From a virus, in the IMG/VR virus record IMGVR_UViG_3300046388_000040, positions 1 through 21,579 of that record: DNA of 21,579 nucleotides. One strand, written 5' to 3'. The translations under genes and the position numbers were made by a program. Within the stretch, counting starts at the first letter, position 1. Every line of letters starts with the position of its first letter. The notes under the pieces are model-generated. The model did not search any database. It saw only the letters and a list, made by a program, of their open reading frames with translations, and was not told the origin of the DNA. This document shows positions 14,955-21,350 of this stretch, in pieces.

Positions 14955-14960
14955 GTCTAC

Positions 14961-15041
14961 CTACTTCTTCTTAGTACCTTTCTTTTTCTTAGGTGGTCTG
15001 CCTACTTGTGATCCGTAGGTGCCTTTTCCGTATGGTGCCAT
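14961..15041 (-). CDS. Tiny basic protein (26 aa)
   Basis: A 26-codon frame encodes MAPYGKGTYGSQVGRPP followed by a Lys-rich tail (KKKKGTKKK). It begins 2 nt after the scaffold stop. Very short proteins with a GKGTYGSxVGRPPKKK pattern recur, in my recollection, in cyanophage genomes near capsid genes, which supports a real gene despite the length. About ten basic residues and no acidic ones suggest nucleic-acid binding or a role in the capsid interior, but the function is unknown. There is no distinct Shine-Dalgarno, so translation is probably coupled to scaffold. Confidence 0.65.
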   Translation of the reverse strand: MAPYGKGTYGSQVGRPPKKKKGTKKK

Positions 15042-15043
15042 AG

Positions 15044-15838
15044 TTAAAAGTTAATGTTTGATCGTTCTAGCTTTTGAAGTATTTCTTCTCTATATGCAGG
15101 GTCGTCGTTATACCTTGGATCTTCCATAGCCTTTACCATTTCCTGTTGACTATTAAATACATCAGCTGTTGACTTAGGTGCTTTACCTCTCACTAACTGA
15201 CCATCTTTACCAGATTGATCTTGATATTTAAGAGCCATAGCTTGTACTGCAAAGTAAGCGGCTACGGGATCTCCTTTATCCATCACTGCATCATACATAT
15301 TGACTTCCTGCTCAGACACATTCTGCTGTGCCCATCCCATCATGTTGTTGTAGTTATCAGTACCACCTACTAAGCCATGTATCTGTTGTACATCTTGCTC
15401 AGTAAAATTCCTTGACTGAGGAGCCTTCTGAGCTTCTGACCTCTGCTGCATTGCCATCTTAGCAACCTCAACAGGGTTCATTTTTGATAGCTTCTCAAAG
15501 GTTTCCTTAGTTAGCTTGTTGGTAGTACCTTCTTCCCATAGTTGATCTAAGAGATTAGGTTCTGTATCTTTTGGAGCTTCCTCTTTAGGTTCAGTTTTTG
15601 ATTCTGGTTCCTCCGAAACTGGTTCAGATTTTTCGCCCAATTTCTTTTCGAGTTCCTTATAGGCAGTCTCTAATTCTGCAGCATCTTTATATTTACCAGC
15701 AAGTAAACTATCTTGCTGGCGTTCCATATCAGCTCCTATTAATGCTGATTCTTTTTCTTCAACTGTTAACTCATCAAAGGATTCTGCGTTCTCAGTATTA
15801 ACTACTGGCTCCATTGATAGTGTTTGTTCTTCGCTCAT
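15044..15838 (-). CDS. Scaffold / capsid assembly protein (T7 gp9-like)
   Basis: A 264-residue, strongly acidic, Glu/Gln/Lys-rich protein immediately downstream of the portal gene, the place and composition of T7 gp9 (307 residues). It nucleates procapsid assembly and is lost on DNA packaging. A central Pro/Glu-rich low-complexity stretch (residues 68-95) is followed by a helical segment with EGTTNKLTKETFEKLSKMNP and a C-terminal helix with DPAYREEILQKLE, a typical capsid-binding tail. Its ATG overlaps the portal stop (ATGA), so the two are coupled. Confidence 0.9.
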   Translation of the reverse strand: MSEEQTLSMEPVVNTENAESFDELTVEEKESALIGADMERQQDSLLAGKYKDAAELETAYKELEKKLGEKSEPVSEEPESKTEPKEEAPKDTEPNLLDQLWEEGTTNKLTKETFEKLSKMNPVEVAKMAMQQRSEAQKAPQSRNFTEQDVQQIHGLVGGTDNYNNMMGWAQQNVSEQEVNMYDAVMDKGDPVAAYFAVQAMALKYQDQSGKDGQLVRGKAPKSTADVFNSQQEMVKAMEDPRYNDDPAYREEILQKLERSNINF

Positions 15839-17409
15839 GCCTCTGGTGGTGGTGGTGCTTGTAATTGTTCAGCCATTGCAGGGTTCTTAGATGGGTCCAT
15901 CATAGGAGTCTTCATCATTGCGACTTGTTGTTCGCCTTGTTGTTGCTGCATAGCCATTTGTTGTGCTTGTTGTTGCTCACCTTGTATCTCTTGCATTGAT
16001 CTTACTAAGTTCAATACATCAATACCTTGTGATGCAGCCAAGCGTTTGATCACTTCCTCTGGATTAATAAACTTCTGTACTGCCTCTGGTCCCATTGTCT
16101 GAGAGATGACTGTTAGGAATTGACCTAAGCTCTCTCTATCCTGACCACGACCTAGTGCATTAACACCAGCTACGATGGTAGGTTTAACAATGTCCTTTGG
16201 TAGACGTGGTATCTTTCCAGTCTTTTGGAATTGATTTAATACTCTATTTAAATATGGCAGTAGGAACTCTGTAGTGAGTAGACTGAAGAGCCCTCCCAAT
16301 TGTTGCTCCAACTCCATCTGTGTGAGGCGTACCTCTTCAGCTGTAGTGCGTTCACTATTTCTAACTTGCATAACTAAGAACGCTTCATTGATTCGACGTT
16401 CTAGTTGTTGCATCATTTCAAATGCTGTTCTGAAATCAGCTGTCTTACCTACCTGTACGACTCCAATGTCATCAGGTCTACCTTGCACGATTGCGCCGTT
16501 CCCTGCGTTAGCAAGGGTACTTGGTTTCGTCGTAGAGCTAGGCGATACGGTGAACACAACTTTCGCTGCAGCTGCTGACCCTTCCACTAAGGCTTGGGAC
16601 AGTGCATCTAATGATTTTAAGTCGCCAATAAACTGACCGACTCTACCTCTTCCATAATCCTCACCATCCACTGTGTTAAATCTCAATGGAATCCAAGGTG
16701 TTATGTCAACAGGTGCTTTCCCGTAGGATTTCTCTAATATCTTTCCATGTACTTCCTGATGCCAGACGTATCTGTTGTTGTCTCGTGTGATGTGGGTGTA
16801 GATGTCACACTCCTCAACTGAATCATCAGATCCATCAACTACTGTGTCGTACTGCTTAAGTACATCCTTTGGTAGTTGATCTTCAATTAATTTCTTTGCA
16901 ATTGTTTCTTTAGTGATTATTTCGATCACATTGCCGTCACCATCTCGTTCTACAACGTAGCGGTTCAGCGGATATACTTTCAGACCTTCCTTACCCATAA
17001 AGATAAGTGCATTACCTGCTACTACTAAATGTAGAAGAGCTTCATGCACGATCACACGATCATTAGAAGCTGCAATAGCCTCTAAGATAGTGCGTTCAAT
17101 CTTTGCAAAAGATAAGTCTAGTTCTGATTTAACCTGTGGACCAAATTCCTGACCAAGTTGACTTTCATCTACCTGTAGCTTGAAGAAGCTGGTTTGTACA
17201 GGGAGCATTGACTGCATAAGTTTTGCTGCCAATGTCACTGCACCTTTTGCTCCAACACTCTGCCAAGGTGTAGGTAGATGTCTCATCCCCTTGTTGTATT
17301 GATCTTTAGTGATTAAATATGGAAGAGTTAATTCCGCTGCTTCCTCTGCTTCGTCTAGAAACTGGGTACGTTCGCTTGATAAATAATCATACCTAGTTTT
17401 TGCTGTCAT
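15835..17409 (-). CDS. Portal protein / head-tail connector (T7 gp8-like)
   Basis: A 524-residue protein, close to T7 gp8 (536 residues). Diagnostic segments are ERTQFLDEAEEAAELTLPYL near the N-terminus, TPWQSVGAKGAVTLAAKLM, and IPLRFNTVDGEDYGRGRVG in the middle, all typical of podovirus connectors. Twelve copies form the ring through which DNA enters and leaves. The C-terminal 70 residues are unusually Gln/Met/Pro-rich (QQQQ runs) and probably flexible inside the head. The start has no Shine-Dalgarno but lies 6 nt after the stop of the -1 frame extension of the previous gene, and its stop overlaps scaffold (ATGA). Confidence 0.96.
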   Translation of the reverse strand: MTAKTRYDYLSSERTQFLDEAEEAAELTLPYLITKDQYNKGMRHLPTPWQSVGAKGAVTLAAKLMQSMLPVQTSFFKLQVDESQLGQEFGPQVKSELDLSFAKIERTILEAIAASNDRVIVHEALLHLVVAGNALIFMGKEGLKVYPLNRYVVERDGDGNVIEIITKETIAKKLIEDQLPKDVLKQYDTVVDGSDDSVEECDIYTHITRDNNRYVWHQEVHGKILEKSYGKAPVDITPWIPLRFNTVDGEDYGRGRVGQFIGDLKSLDALSQALVEGSAAAAKVVFTVSPSSTTKPSTLANAGNGAIVQGRPDDIGVVQVGKTADFRTAFEMMQQLERRINEAFLVMQVRNSERTTAEEVRLTQMELEQQLGGLFSLLTTEFLLPYLNRVLNQFQKTGKIPRLPKDIVKPTIVAGVNALGRGQDRESLGQFLTVISQTMGPEAVQKFINPEEVIKRLAASQGIDVLNLVRSMQEIQGEQQQAQQMAMQQQQGEQQVAMMKTPMMDPSKNPAMAEQLQAPPPPEA

Positions 17410-17415
17410 TTTGTG

Positions 17416-17490
17416 TTACCAATAGCTCCAATTGTTATCTGCGCTCGGATTCCCAATACCAACTGTATGTCCAAGGTCCGAGCCTACACC
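17416..17490 (-). CDS. -1 frame extension (24 codons) of the Gly-rich pre-portal protein
   Basis: After a -1 slip at the heptamer 17496-17490, translation would continue for 24 codons (GVGSDLGHTVGIGNPSADNN, then WSYW) to a TAA at 17418-17416, 6 nt before the portal ATG. The composition (Gly, Asn, Trp, Tyr) resembles the upstream Gly/Tyr-rich tail, and the extension fills exactly the otherwise empty gap. The fused product would be 306 residues, against 283 for the unshifted form. An indel or sequencing error would give the same picture, though the slippery site and stem make recoding more likely. Confidence 0.6.
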   Translation of the reverse strand, partial: GVGSDLGHTVGIGNPSADNNWSYW

Positions 17491-17496
17491 TTTCCC
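17443..17496 (-). other. Candidate programmed -1 ribosomal frameshift signal
   Basis: The zero-frame codons TTG-GGA-AAG contain G-GGA-AAG (17496-17490), an exact X-XXY-YYZ slippery heptamer and the same one used by lambda in the tail genes G/GT. Six nucleotides (including the zero-frame TAG) separate it from GCUCGGA (17483-17477), which pairs perfectly with UCCGAGC (17449-17443). The loop of 27 nt could hold an inner AUAC/GUAU stem. Heptamer, spacer and stimulator match known -1 signals. Confidence 0.65.
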
Positions 17497-18335
17497 AAGT
17501 TTATGTTATCTGTAGTTGTACCTGACCCTGAGCCAAAGGCATTCTTCATAAAGTCCCAACCTTTAGTCATATTTTCCCATGGGTTATAGGCAGCTTGTAC
17601 GCCACCTGGGTTTAGACCACCGTAGCCGTAGTGACTACCACCGTAGCCTCCACCGCCACCGCCACGTCCACCATTCATGACAGACATGAGCATCATGAAC
17701 TTCATGAAGTCATCCATGCCACTATCTTTCTGTTGACCACCTTGAAGAAACTCTTTAAAGGCATCTGCATCGGCAAATTTATTCCACCAGCCATCAGCAG
17801 GTAAAGGTCCATCTATTTTCGTAGCTTGCTGCTGCTGTTGTTGCTGATCTTTAATGGTATTCTCAATTGCGTTCTTAGTAACGTTACTGTCATACCCTGT
17901 GTATGTACGATCTAGACCAACATCAGCATTAAGAGCTTGTAAATCACCCATTAAACTTTGGGTTGCACGTTCACCGCCGATACCAGCGTCATACTTACCT
18001 ATCCAAGCTGGTCTATCGTATGTATAAGATTTGTTCTTAGATGCATTTGCATTAATTTGTGCGTCAAGAGATAGGTTTGGGTTTACCCCACCAACCCACC
18101 TTTCAGTAGTGTCGATACCTGCAGCGGTGTCTTGAGCTTTTCTATCTGCGTACTGCTGACCTTCATGTGACCATGAGAGGTGTCCTCCTAAATCCTCTGC
18201 CTTTAAAGTACCAGCTTTAATCTGATCACCCCAGTATTTTTGTCCTTCTGCAGCTGCATTACCTCCTAAAAATTCTGTATATTTAGAGTTAATAAAATCT
18301 TCGACAGCTTGGTCGCTTGTAATATCTAAAGCCAT
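17484..18335 (-). CDS. Gly-rich pre-portal virion or assembly protein (T7 gp7.3 position)
   Basis: A 283-residue protein between the RNR block and the portal, the position of T7 gp7.3, though I see no sequence resemblance to it. The start at 18335 is chosen because it lies 1 nt after the preceding stop and has an AGGA about 10 nt upstream; a frame start 14 codons earlier would overlap that gene. Residues 11-43 resemble the DUF4214 pattern (Y..xLG...A.G..YW...I..G). A run of seven Gln lies at 164-170, a Met-rich helix at 207-220, a Gly/Tyr-rich segment at 221-246, and a WENMTKGWDFM motif near 253-263. It ends at TAG in zero frame, immediately after a slippery heptamer. Probably a virion component; function unknown. 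Confidence 0.75.
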   Translation of the reverse strand: MALDITSDQAVEDFINSKYTEFLGGNAAAEGQKYWGDQIKAGTLKAEDLGGHLSWSHEGQQYADRKAQDTAAGIDTTERWVGGVNPNLSLDAQINANASKNKSYTYDRPAWIGKYDAGIGGERATQSLMGDLQALNADVGLDRTYTGYDSNVTKNAIENTIKDQQQQQQQATKIDGPLPADGWWNKFADADAFKEFLQGGQQKDSGMDDFMKFMMLMSVMNGGRGGGGGGYGGSHYGYGGLNPGGVQAAYNPWENMTKGWDFMKNAFGSGSGTTTDNINLGKV

Positions 18336-18336
18336 T

Positions 18337-18525
18337 TTAATTGTCCTGTTTAATTCGGTTATTAATCCAGTCAACAACTGAGCGTTGACCAGATCTGTAC
18401 ATAATTGTTTCCAAAGAATCCTCTGGAGATGGAGTTATTTGTGGGTAGATATCCTCTAACTCCGAGAGGATTGATTCTAAGTTTGGTCCAAGTATGGACT
18501 CAAGAGTATTGGGGGAGATTGACAT
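18337..18525 (-). CDS. Small conserved-looking phage protein (62 aa)
   Basis: A 62-residue acidic protein starting MSISPNTLESILGPNLESIL and ending with the segment SLETIMYRSGQRSVVDWINNRI. The latter looks like a conserved helical motif; I recall similar YRxGQRSVVxxI segments in small phage proteins near the portal. The frame remains open 28 codons further upstream, but the start at 18525 reduces the overlap with the RNR beta gene to 26 nt and removes an atypical Cys-rich leader, so I prefer it. It precedes the Gly-rich gene by 1 nt. Function unknown. Confidence 0.65.
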   Translation of the reverse strand: MSISPNTLESILGPNLESILSELEDIYPQITPSPEDSLETIMYRSGQRSVVDWINNRIKQDN

Positions 18526-19219
18526 TGCTATGTTCGAAAAAGGCAGGCATACGACCTGACTTAGTTTCGGAAAGCTCTGGAGCTTTGCCCTCATACATAA
18601 GTCGATCACTGGTATCCAGCCAGAATTTTTTGCTTAAATATTTATCGCCATAGGTATTCTTACCTAATGGCTCCATGATCCAGTTAATCGTGGCCTTCCT
18701 AAGTTTGTCCAAAGATTGACTAGGGCGTAAACCCATATCAGCACATACGAGGCTATTAGCGGCCACGTGTATTTGTTCGTCTCTGGATATATCAGCTGAT
18801 ACCGTTCTGAGACCAGCATCGCCATTAAACCTAAAAAAAGGCAAAAGTACAAAGAAGATTGCACGTTCTGCTACTAATGCTTTGAGTATTTCGTGGTCAG
18901 GATGAGCCATCCAAGCATCCCTTAATCGGAGTGCTTCAGCTTCAGCCTTTTCATCAACGCCTATAGCGTTGGTAATATAGTTAAGAGCAAGATCATGTTT
19001 GATCTCATCCTTGACATTTGATTCTAAGAGAGTCCTCGCAGATGCGGGAACCTCCTTTCCAAGTGTCTCAGTAATCCAGTCACCCACTGGTATTTCCATG
19101 TGGCGTACTGCGAGACAACGGTAGAGGGCTTCCTCTGCTCCCTCTTTAAGTTTTCCAGCTGTTGTTTGTACTGGTGTCCATGTTCTCTTTCTATTGAGTA
19201 ACTTTTCATATGGATTCAT
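18500..19219 (-). CDS. nrdB: Class I-type ribonucleotide reductase beta subunit (ferritin-like)
   Basis: A 239-residue helical protein (much shorter than the 320-380 of typical NrdB) with the two half-sites of a ferritin-like dimetal centre: E72-x2-H75 in DEIKHD, E119 in AERAIFF, and E148-x2-H151 in DEQIH, with a first-helix Glu at 29 or 30. The residue four after H75, where E. coli NrdB has the radical Tyr122, is Leu79, so a stable tyrosyl radical at the usual place is impossible. Tyr238 near the end could serve the radical path to alpha. The start at 19219 is chosen because it overlaps the alpha stop as ATGA. Cyanophage P-SSP7 RNR has been re-annotated as class I in the literature, consistent with this pair. 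Confidence 0.85.
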   Translation of the reverse strand: MNPYEKLLNRKRTWTPVQTTAGKLKEGAEEALYRCLAVRHMEIPVGDWITETLGKEVPASARTLLESNVKDEIKHDLALNYITNAIGVDEKAEAEALRLRDAWMAHPDHEILKALVAERAIFFVLLPFFRFNGDAGLRTVSADISRDEQIHVAANSLVCADMGLRPSQSLDKLRKATINWIMEPLGKNTYGDKYLSKKFWLDTSDRLMYEGKAPELSETKSGRMPAFFEHSNVNLPQYS

Positions 19220-20589
19220 TCTTGACAATCGCATTCGGGTTCTTTTTGTAGAATCCCTTGCAAGTAATCTTGTACGTCATCTTCATCTAATGCTGCATAC
19301 GCACTTGACTTATCTTGAACGTCACCCATTACCTGTAAGGAATAATAAAGTGATGTCTGGGGGCTATCTAGCCACTCTTCCACGAAGCTCTCGTCATATG
19401 TAACAACATCGCTCCAGCTATTAAATGAATAGCCGTGAAGAAGCCCTGTATAATTCAGCATATACATAAGTTCATCAGTTACCTTCTTATAGGCATCCCA
19501 ACCAACCTCTGAGGCAATTTCTACATCGCCATATTCATATGTCTGAACTCCAAAGGTTCCTGAGTCTCTATCTACACTCCTAGCTATAGGAGGTGCTATC
19601 TCAGGTGTACAAGTAAAGCCTTCTCTATCTTTACTCTTATACGAACAACTTGCGGTAGGAGCTATAGCAAATGCTCTCTCCATCCTATATTCTCTAGCAA
19701 CTTCAGCCGCACTCTGAATGCCTTTATATAATTCTCCAGCAATTAATCCAGCTGTACCTAGTCCAGGTATGCCATCATTAACTGCTTGTAATGCCTCACC
19801 AAATTGTGCATAGGTTACGTTGTTCTGCCTTAATAGGTTTGCTAACCCAAGGCATCCAAGTCCAACCTGCCTGTCGGTCTGCGAGGGGAGGTATTCTCCA
19901 GAACTGTCAATGCCTGTTTTGCTATGTAACTCGCACAAGTCGGACATACCTTCAGAGAAAGCTCCTTGCAAGTCTCCGATTTTACAGGCACCAAGATTGA
20001 CGTGTTGGAGGAGGCAAGTTCCTCGTGATGGCAAATATACTTCGAGGCAAACGTTGCCTCTGATTCTTCTTTCATTTTTATCATACTTGATTTTATTTAA
20101 CCATATGTCACCTGATCTGATGCCATATATTAACGCATCTCGGGTGTTCTGATCAGCGTTTTTCCATTTCTCATCATTAATGTTGACACACCTCTTAACC
20201 CATGGGAGTTCGGATCTAGGAGTAGTAATAAAGTCAACAATGTCAGGATGATCCAAATCCAAGTGAAGGACGCACGCTCCATTTTTGTAATGACCGCCCC
20301 TACGGATTATTTCATTTAAGGTTGAGTAGATTTTTCCGAAACTGACTGGGCCAGAAGCCGTAAGACCTTTTCCGTTTTCAGTTCCTTTGGGTCGGAGCTT
20401 TGATAGATGGACAGCAACTCCTGCTCCATATCTGAGTGCATGAGAGACGAATCTCCAACTTGCTTCGAGTCCATTGTTCCCTTCCATTGAGTCTTCTACA
20501 ACGAAGACAGTACATGATACGGGCAGACGTGATTCTGGATTATCTATCCAGCTCTGAACTCTTCCAGTTCTAGATATTAAACTTGTCAT
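19216..20589 (-). CDS. nrdA: Ribonucleotide reductase alpha (catalytic) subunit, short class I-type
   Basis: A 457-residue catalytic subunit lacking an ATP-cone and about 200 N-terminal residues of typical NrdA. It reduces ribonucleotides to deoxyribonucleotides for phage DNA. Key residues are visible: Cys26 (PVSCTVF, first of the redox pair), Asn179-Val-Cys181-Leu-Glu183 (active-site radical Cys and its partners), Cys192 (second of the redox pair), and the PTAS phosphate loop (311-314). Tyr415-Tyr416 in SLYYSLQV match the class I Tyr730/731 radical-transfer dyad. With a beta gene directly behind, this argues for class I, not B12-dependent class II. The C-terminal shuttle is CDC (453-455) rather than the longer spacing of E. 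coli. The ATG overlaps the preceding stop (TAATG). Confidence 0.93.
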   Translation of the reverse strand: MTSLISRTGRVQSWIDNPESRLPVSCTVFVVEDSMEGNNGLEASWRFVSHALRYGAGVAVHLSKLRPKGTENGKGLTASGPVSFGKIYSTLNEIIRRGGHYKNGACVLHLDLDHPDIVDFITTPRSELPWVKRCVNINDEKWKNADQNTRDALIYGIRSGDIWLNKIKYDKNERRIRGNVCLEVYLPSRGTCLLQHVNLGACKIGDLQGAFSEGMSDLCELHSKTGIDSSGEYLPSQTDRQVGLGCLGLANLLRQNNVTYAQFGEALQAVNDGIPGLGTAGLIAGELYKGIQSAAEVAREYRMERAFAIAPTASCSYKSKDREGFTCTPEIAPPIARSVDRDSGTFGVQTYEYGDVEIASEVGWDAYKKVTDELMYMLNYTGLLHGYSFNSWSDVVTYDESFVEEWLDSPQTSLYYSLQVMGDVQDKSSAYAALDEDDVQDYLQGILQKEPECDCQE

Positions 20590-20963
20590 TAAACTAGATC
20601 ACTTAACGTAGGTGGTTTGTAATTTGTGCTCTTTAATACTTTACCGTCTTCTCTATATGTAGGCTTTCCATCCTCATCTAGTTTAGACATATTACTTTGA
20701 TGGACTCGACGTAGAGCTTCGTCTAGATCCCATCCCATATTGGCTGCATACTGATAGCAGACATATACGAGATCACTGAGTTCTTTTATAGCGTCCTCAT
20801 GCAAAGCTTTACTGTTTCTAAACAGCATTCCCTCTGCCTCTAAAAATTCTTTGAATTCCTCAACGATCAAATTCTTTTGCATACTCCGTGAGCTGAGATT
20901 CTGTGAGTTCTTTACTCCGAACGCATTCCTGAACTCTTTTGCTTGTTCTTGATTCGATTTCAT
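20589..20963 (-). CDS. MazG / PRA-PH-like nucleotide pyrophosphohydrolase
   Basis: A 124-residue all-alpha NTP pyrophosphatase-fold protein. The family's metal-binding pattern is present: EEFKE at 35-39 and, after a gap, ELSDL at 61-65, giving the E-E-x2-E...E-x2-D set. The C-terminus (DEALRRVHQSNMSKLDEDGK, PTYREDGKVLK) is typical of phage HisE/MazG-like proteins. Expected activity is hydrolysis of a nucleoside triphosphate or related pyrophosphate bond, cleaning the dNTP pool or altering signalling nucleotides. The frame is open to an ATG at 21008; I prefer the start at 20963 (MKSNQEQAKEFRNAFG), which matches family N-termini, although neither has a clear Shine-Dalgarno. The N-terminus overlaps the DUF3310 gene by 104 nt. 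Confidence 0.85.
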   Translation of the reverse strand: MKSNQEQAKEFRNAFGVKNSQNLSSRSMQKNLIVEEFKEFLEAEGMLFRNSKALHEDAIKELSDLVYVCYQYAANMGWDLDEALRRVHQSNMSKLDEDGKPTYREDGKVLKSTNYKPPTLSDLV

Positions 20964-21147
20964 TGGAGAGGTAATGGATGGCTTTGGATAGATCTTCGAT
21001 ATCGTCATATTTATGGTCTGCTCTGCAGATATATTTAATTGCGTTTCCTAAGTGGAAGTTGAGTTCTTGATCACGTATAAAATCCCAAACTTGGATTGAT
21101 CCACGCCTGTAGTATTCAGGTCCAGTTTCATTGGTGGTTTCGGCCAT
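20860..21147 (-). CDS. DUF3310 protein (T7 gp1.7-type nucleotide-kinase-related family)
   Basis: A 95-residue protein with the DUF3310 core: Y-x2-G-x-I-x-V-WDFI-x-DQ-x-L-x-FHLGNAIKYICRA, then an acidic DDIEDLSKAIHYL segment (residues 12-63). Phage DUF3310 proteins are small, helical, and related in my recollection to T7 gp1.7, a dNMP kinase; the fit with RNR and MazG neighbours supports a nucleotide role. The ATG at 21147 is the first possible start after an in-frame stop. Its last 30 codons overlap the MazG-like gene and its first 33 overlap the NblA-like gene, so it is almost entirely embedded between overlapping frames. No Shine-Dalgarno is visible. Confidence 0.85.
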   Translation of the reverse strand: MAETTNETGPEYYRRGSIQVWDFIRDQELNFHLGNAIKYICRADHKYDDIEDLSKAIHYLSNEIESRTSKRVQECVRSKELTESQLTEYAKEFDR

Positions 21148-21350
21148 TTGTTGAGTAGATTTGTAAGGCTATTAGCTAGAACAAAGTTCTGTTTTTGTAA
21201 TGCTAGGAAGACAGTGTTAATGTCTTCTCTAGATGTTAGTGGATTCTCAATGGAATCTTTTATCTGCCTTAGTTTTAAATCTTGTTCAAGAGTTAATTCT
21301 GTAATCGGCTGAGGGACTCCATAGTATTGGCTCCATTTTTTCGTGGTCAT
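21048..21350 (-). CDS. NblA-like small helical-hairpin protein
   Basis: A 100-residue protein whose residues 17-70 align by eye with cyanobacterial NblA: ELTLEQ..LKLR at the first helix (18-35), a turn with SRED (40-43), then a second helix with FLALQKQNFVLANSLTNLL (48-66) and the NKW that corresponds to the LLK..W end of NblA. NblA bridges phycobilisomes to Clp protease and triggers their degradation. The start has an AGAGG Shine-Dalgarno 4 nt upstream and overlaps the exonuclease by 65 nt. The 30-residue C-terminal tail, which overlaps the DUF3310 gene, is absent from NblA. The call is a motif-level inference; it may be a general cyanophage protein of similar shape. Confidence 0.55.
   Translation of the reverse strand: MTTKKWSQYYGVPQPITELTLEQDLKLRQIKDSIENPLTSREDINTVFLALQKQNFVLANSLTNLLNKWPKPPMKLDLNTTGVDQSKFGILYVIKNSTST

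Noticed and set aside
14907-14960. AGTTCATCATCG in the hli leader as a second glutamine-type aptamer
   Set aside because: The CGUUCAnCC and GGACG segments and the pseudoknot partner are missing; only a simple hairpin is present.
15824-16636. Plus-strand open frames opposite the portal gene
   Set aside because: Products are Cys- or Ser-rich mirror frames of the Gln-rich portal C-terminus; no Shine-Dalgarno and no resemblance to any family.
17820-17850. CAG/CAA repeat as a possible phase-variation tract
   Set aside because: The triplet units are mixed and change Gln number only, so they would not switch the frame; it reads as an ordinary poly-Gln linker.
18526-18609. N-terminal 28-codon extension of the 62-residue gene
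   Set aside because: It would overlap RNR beta by 110 nt and adds a Cys/Lys-rich leader of a type expected from an alternate frame of the beta gene.
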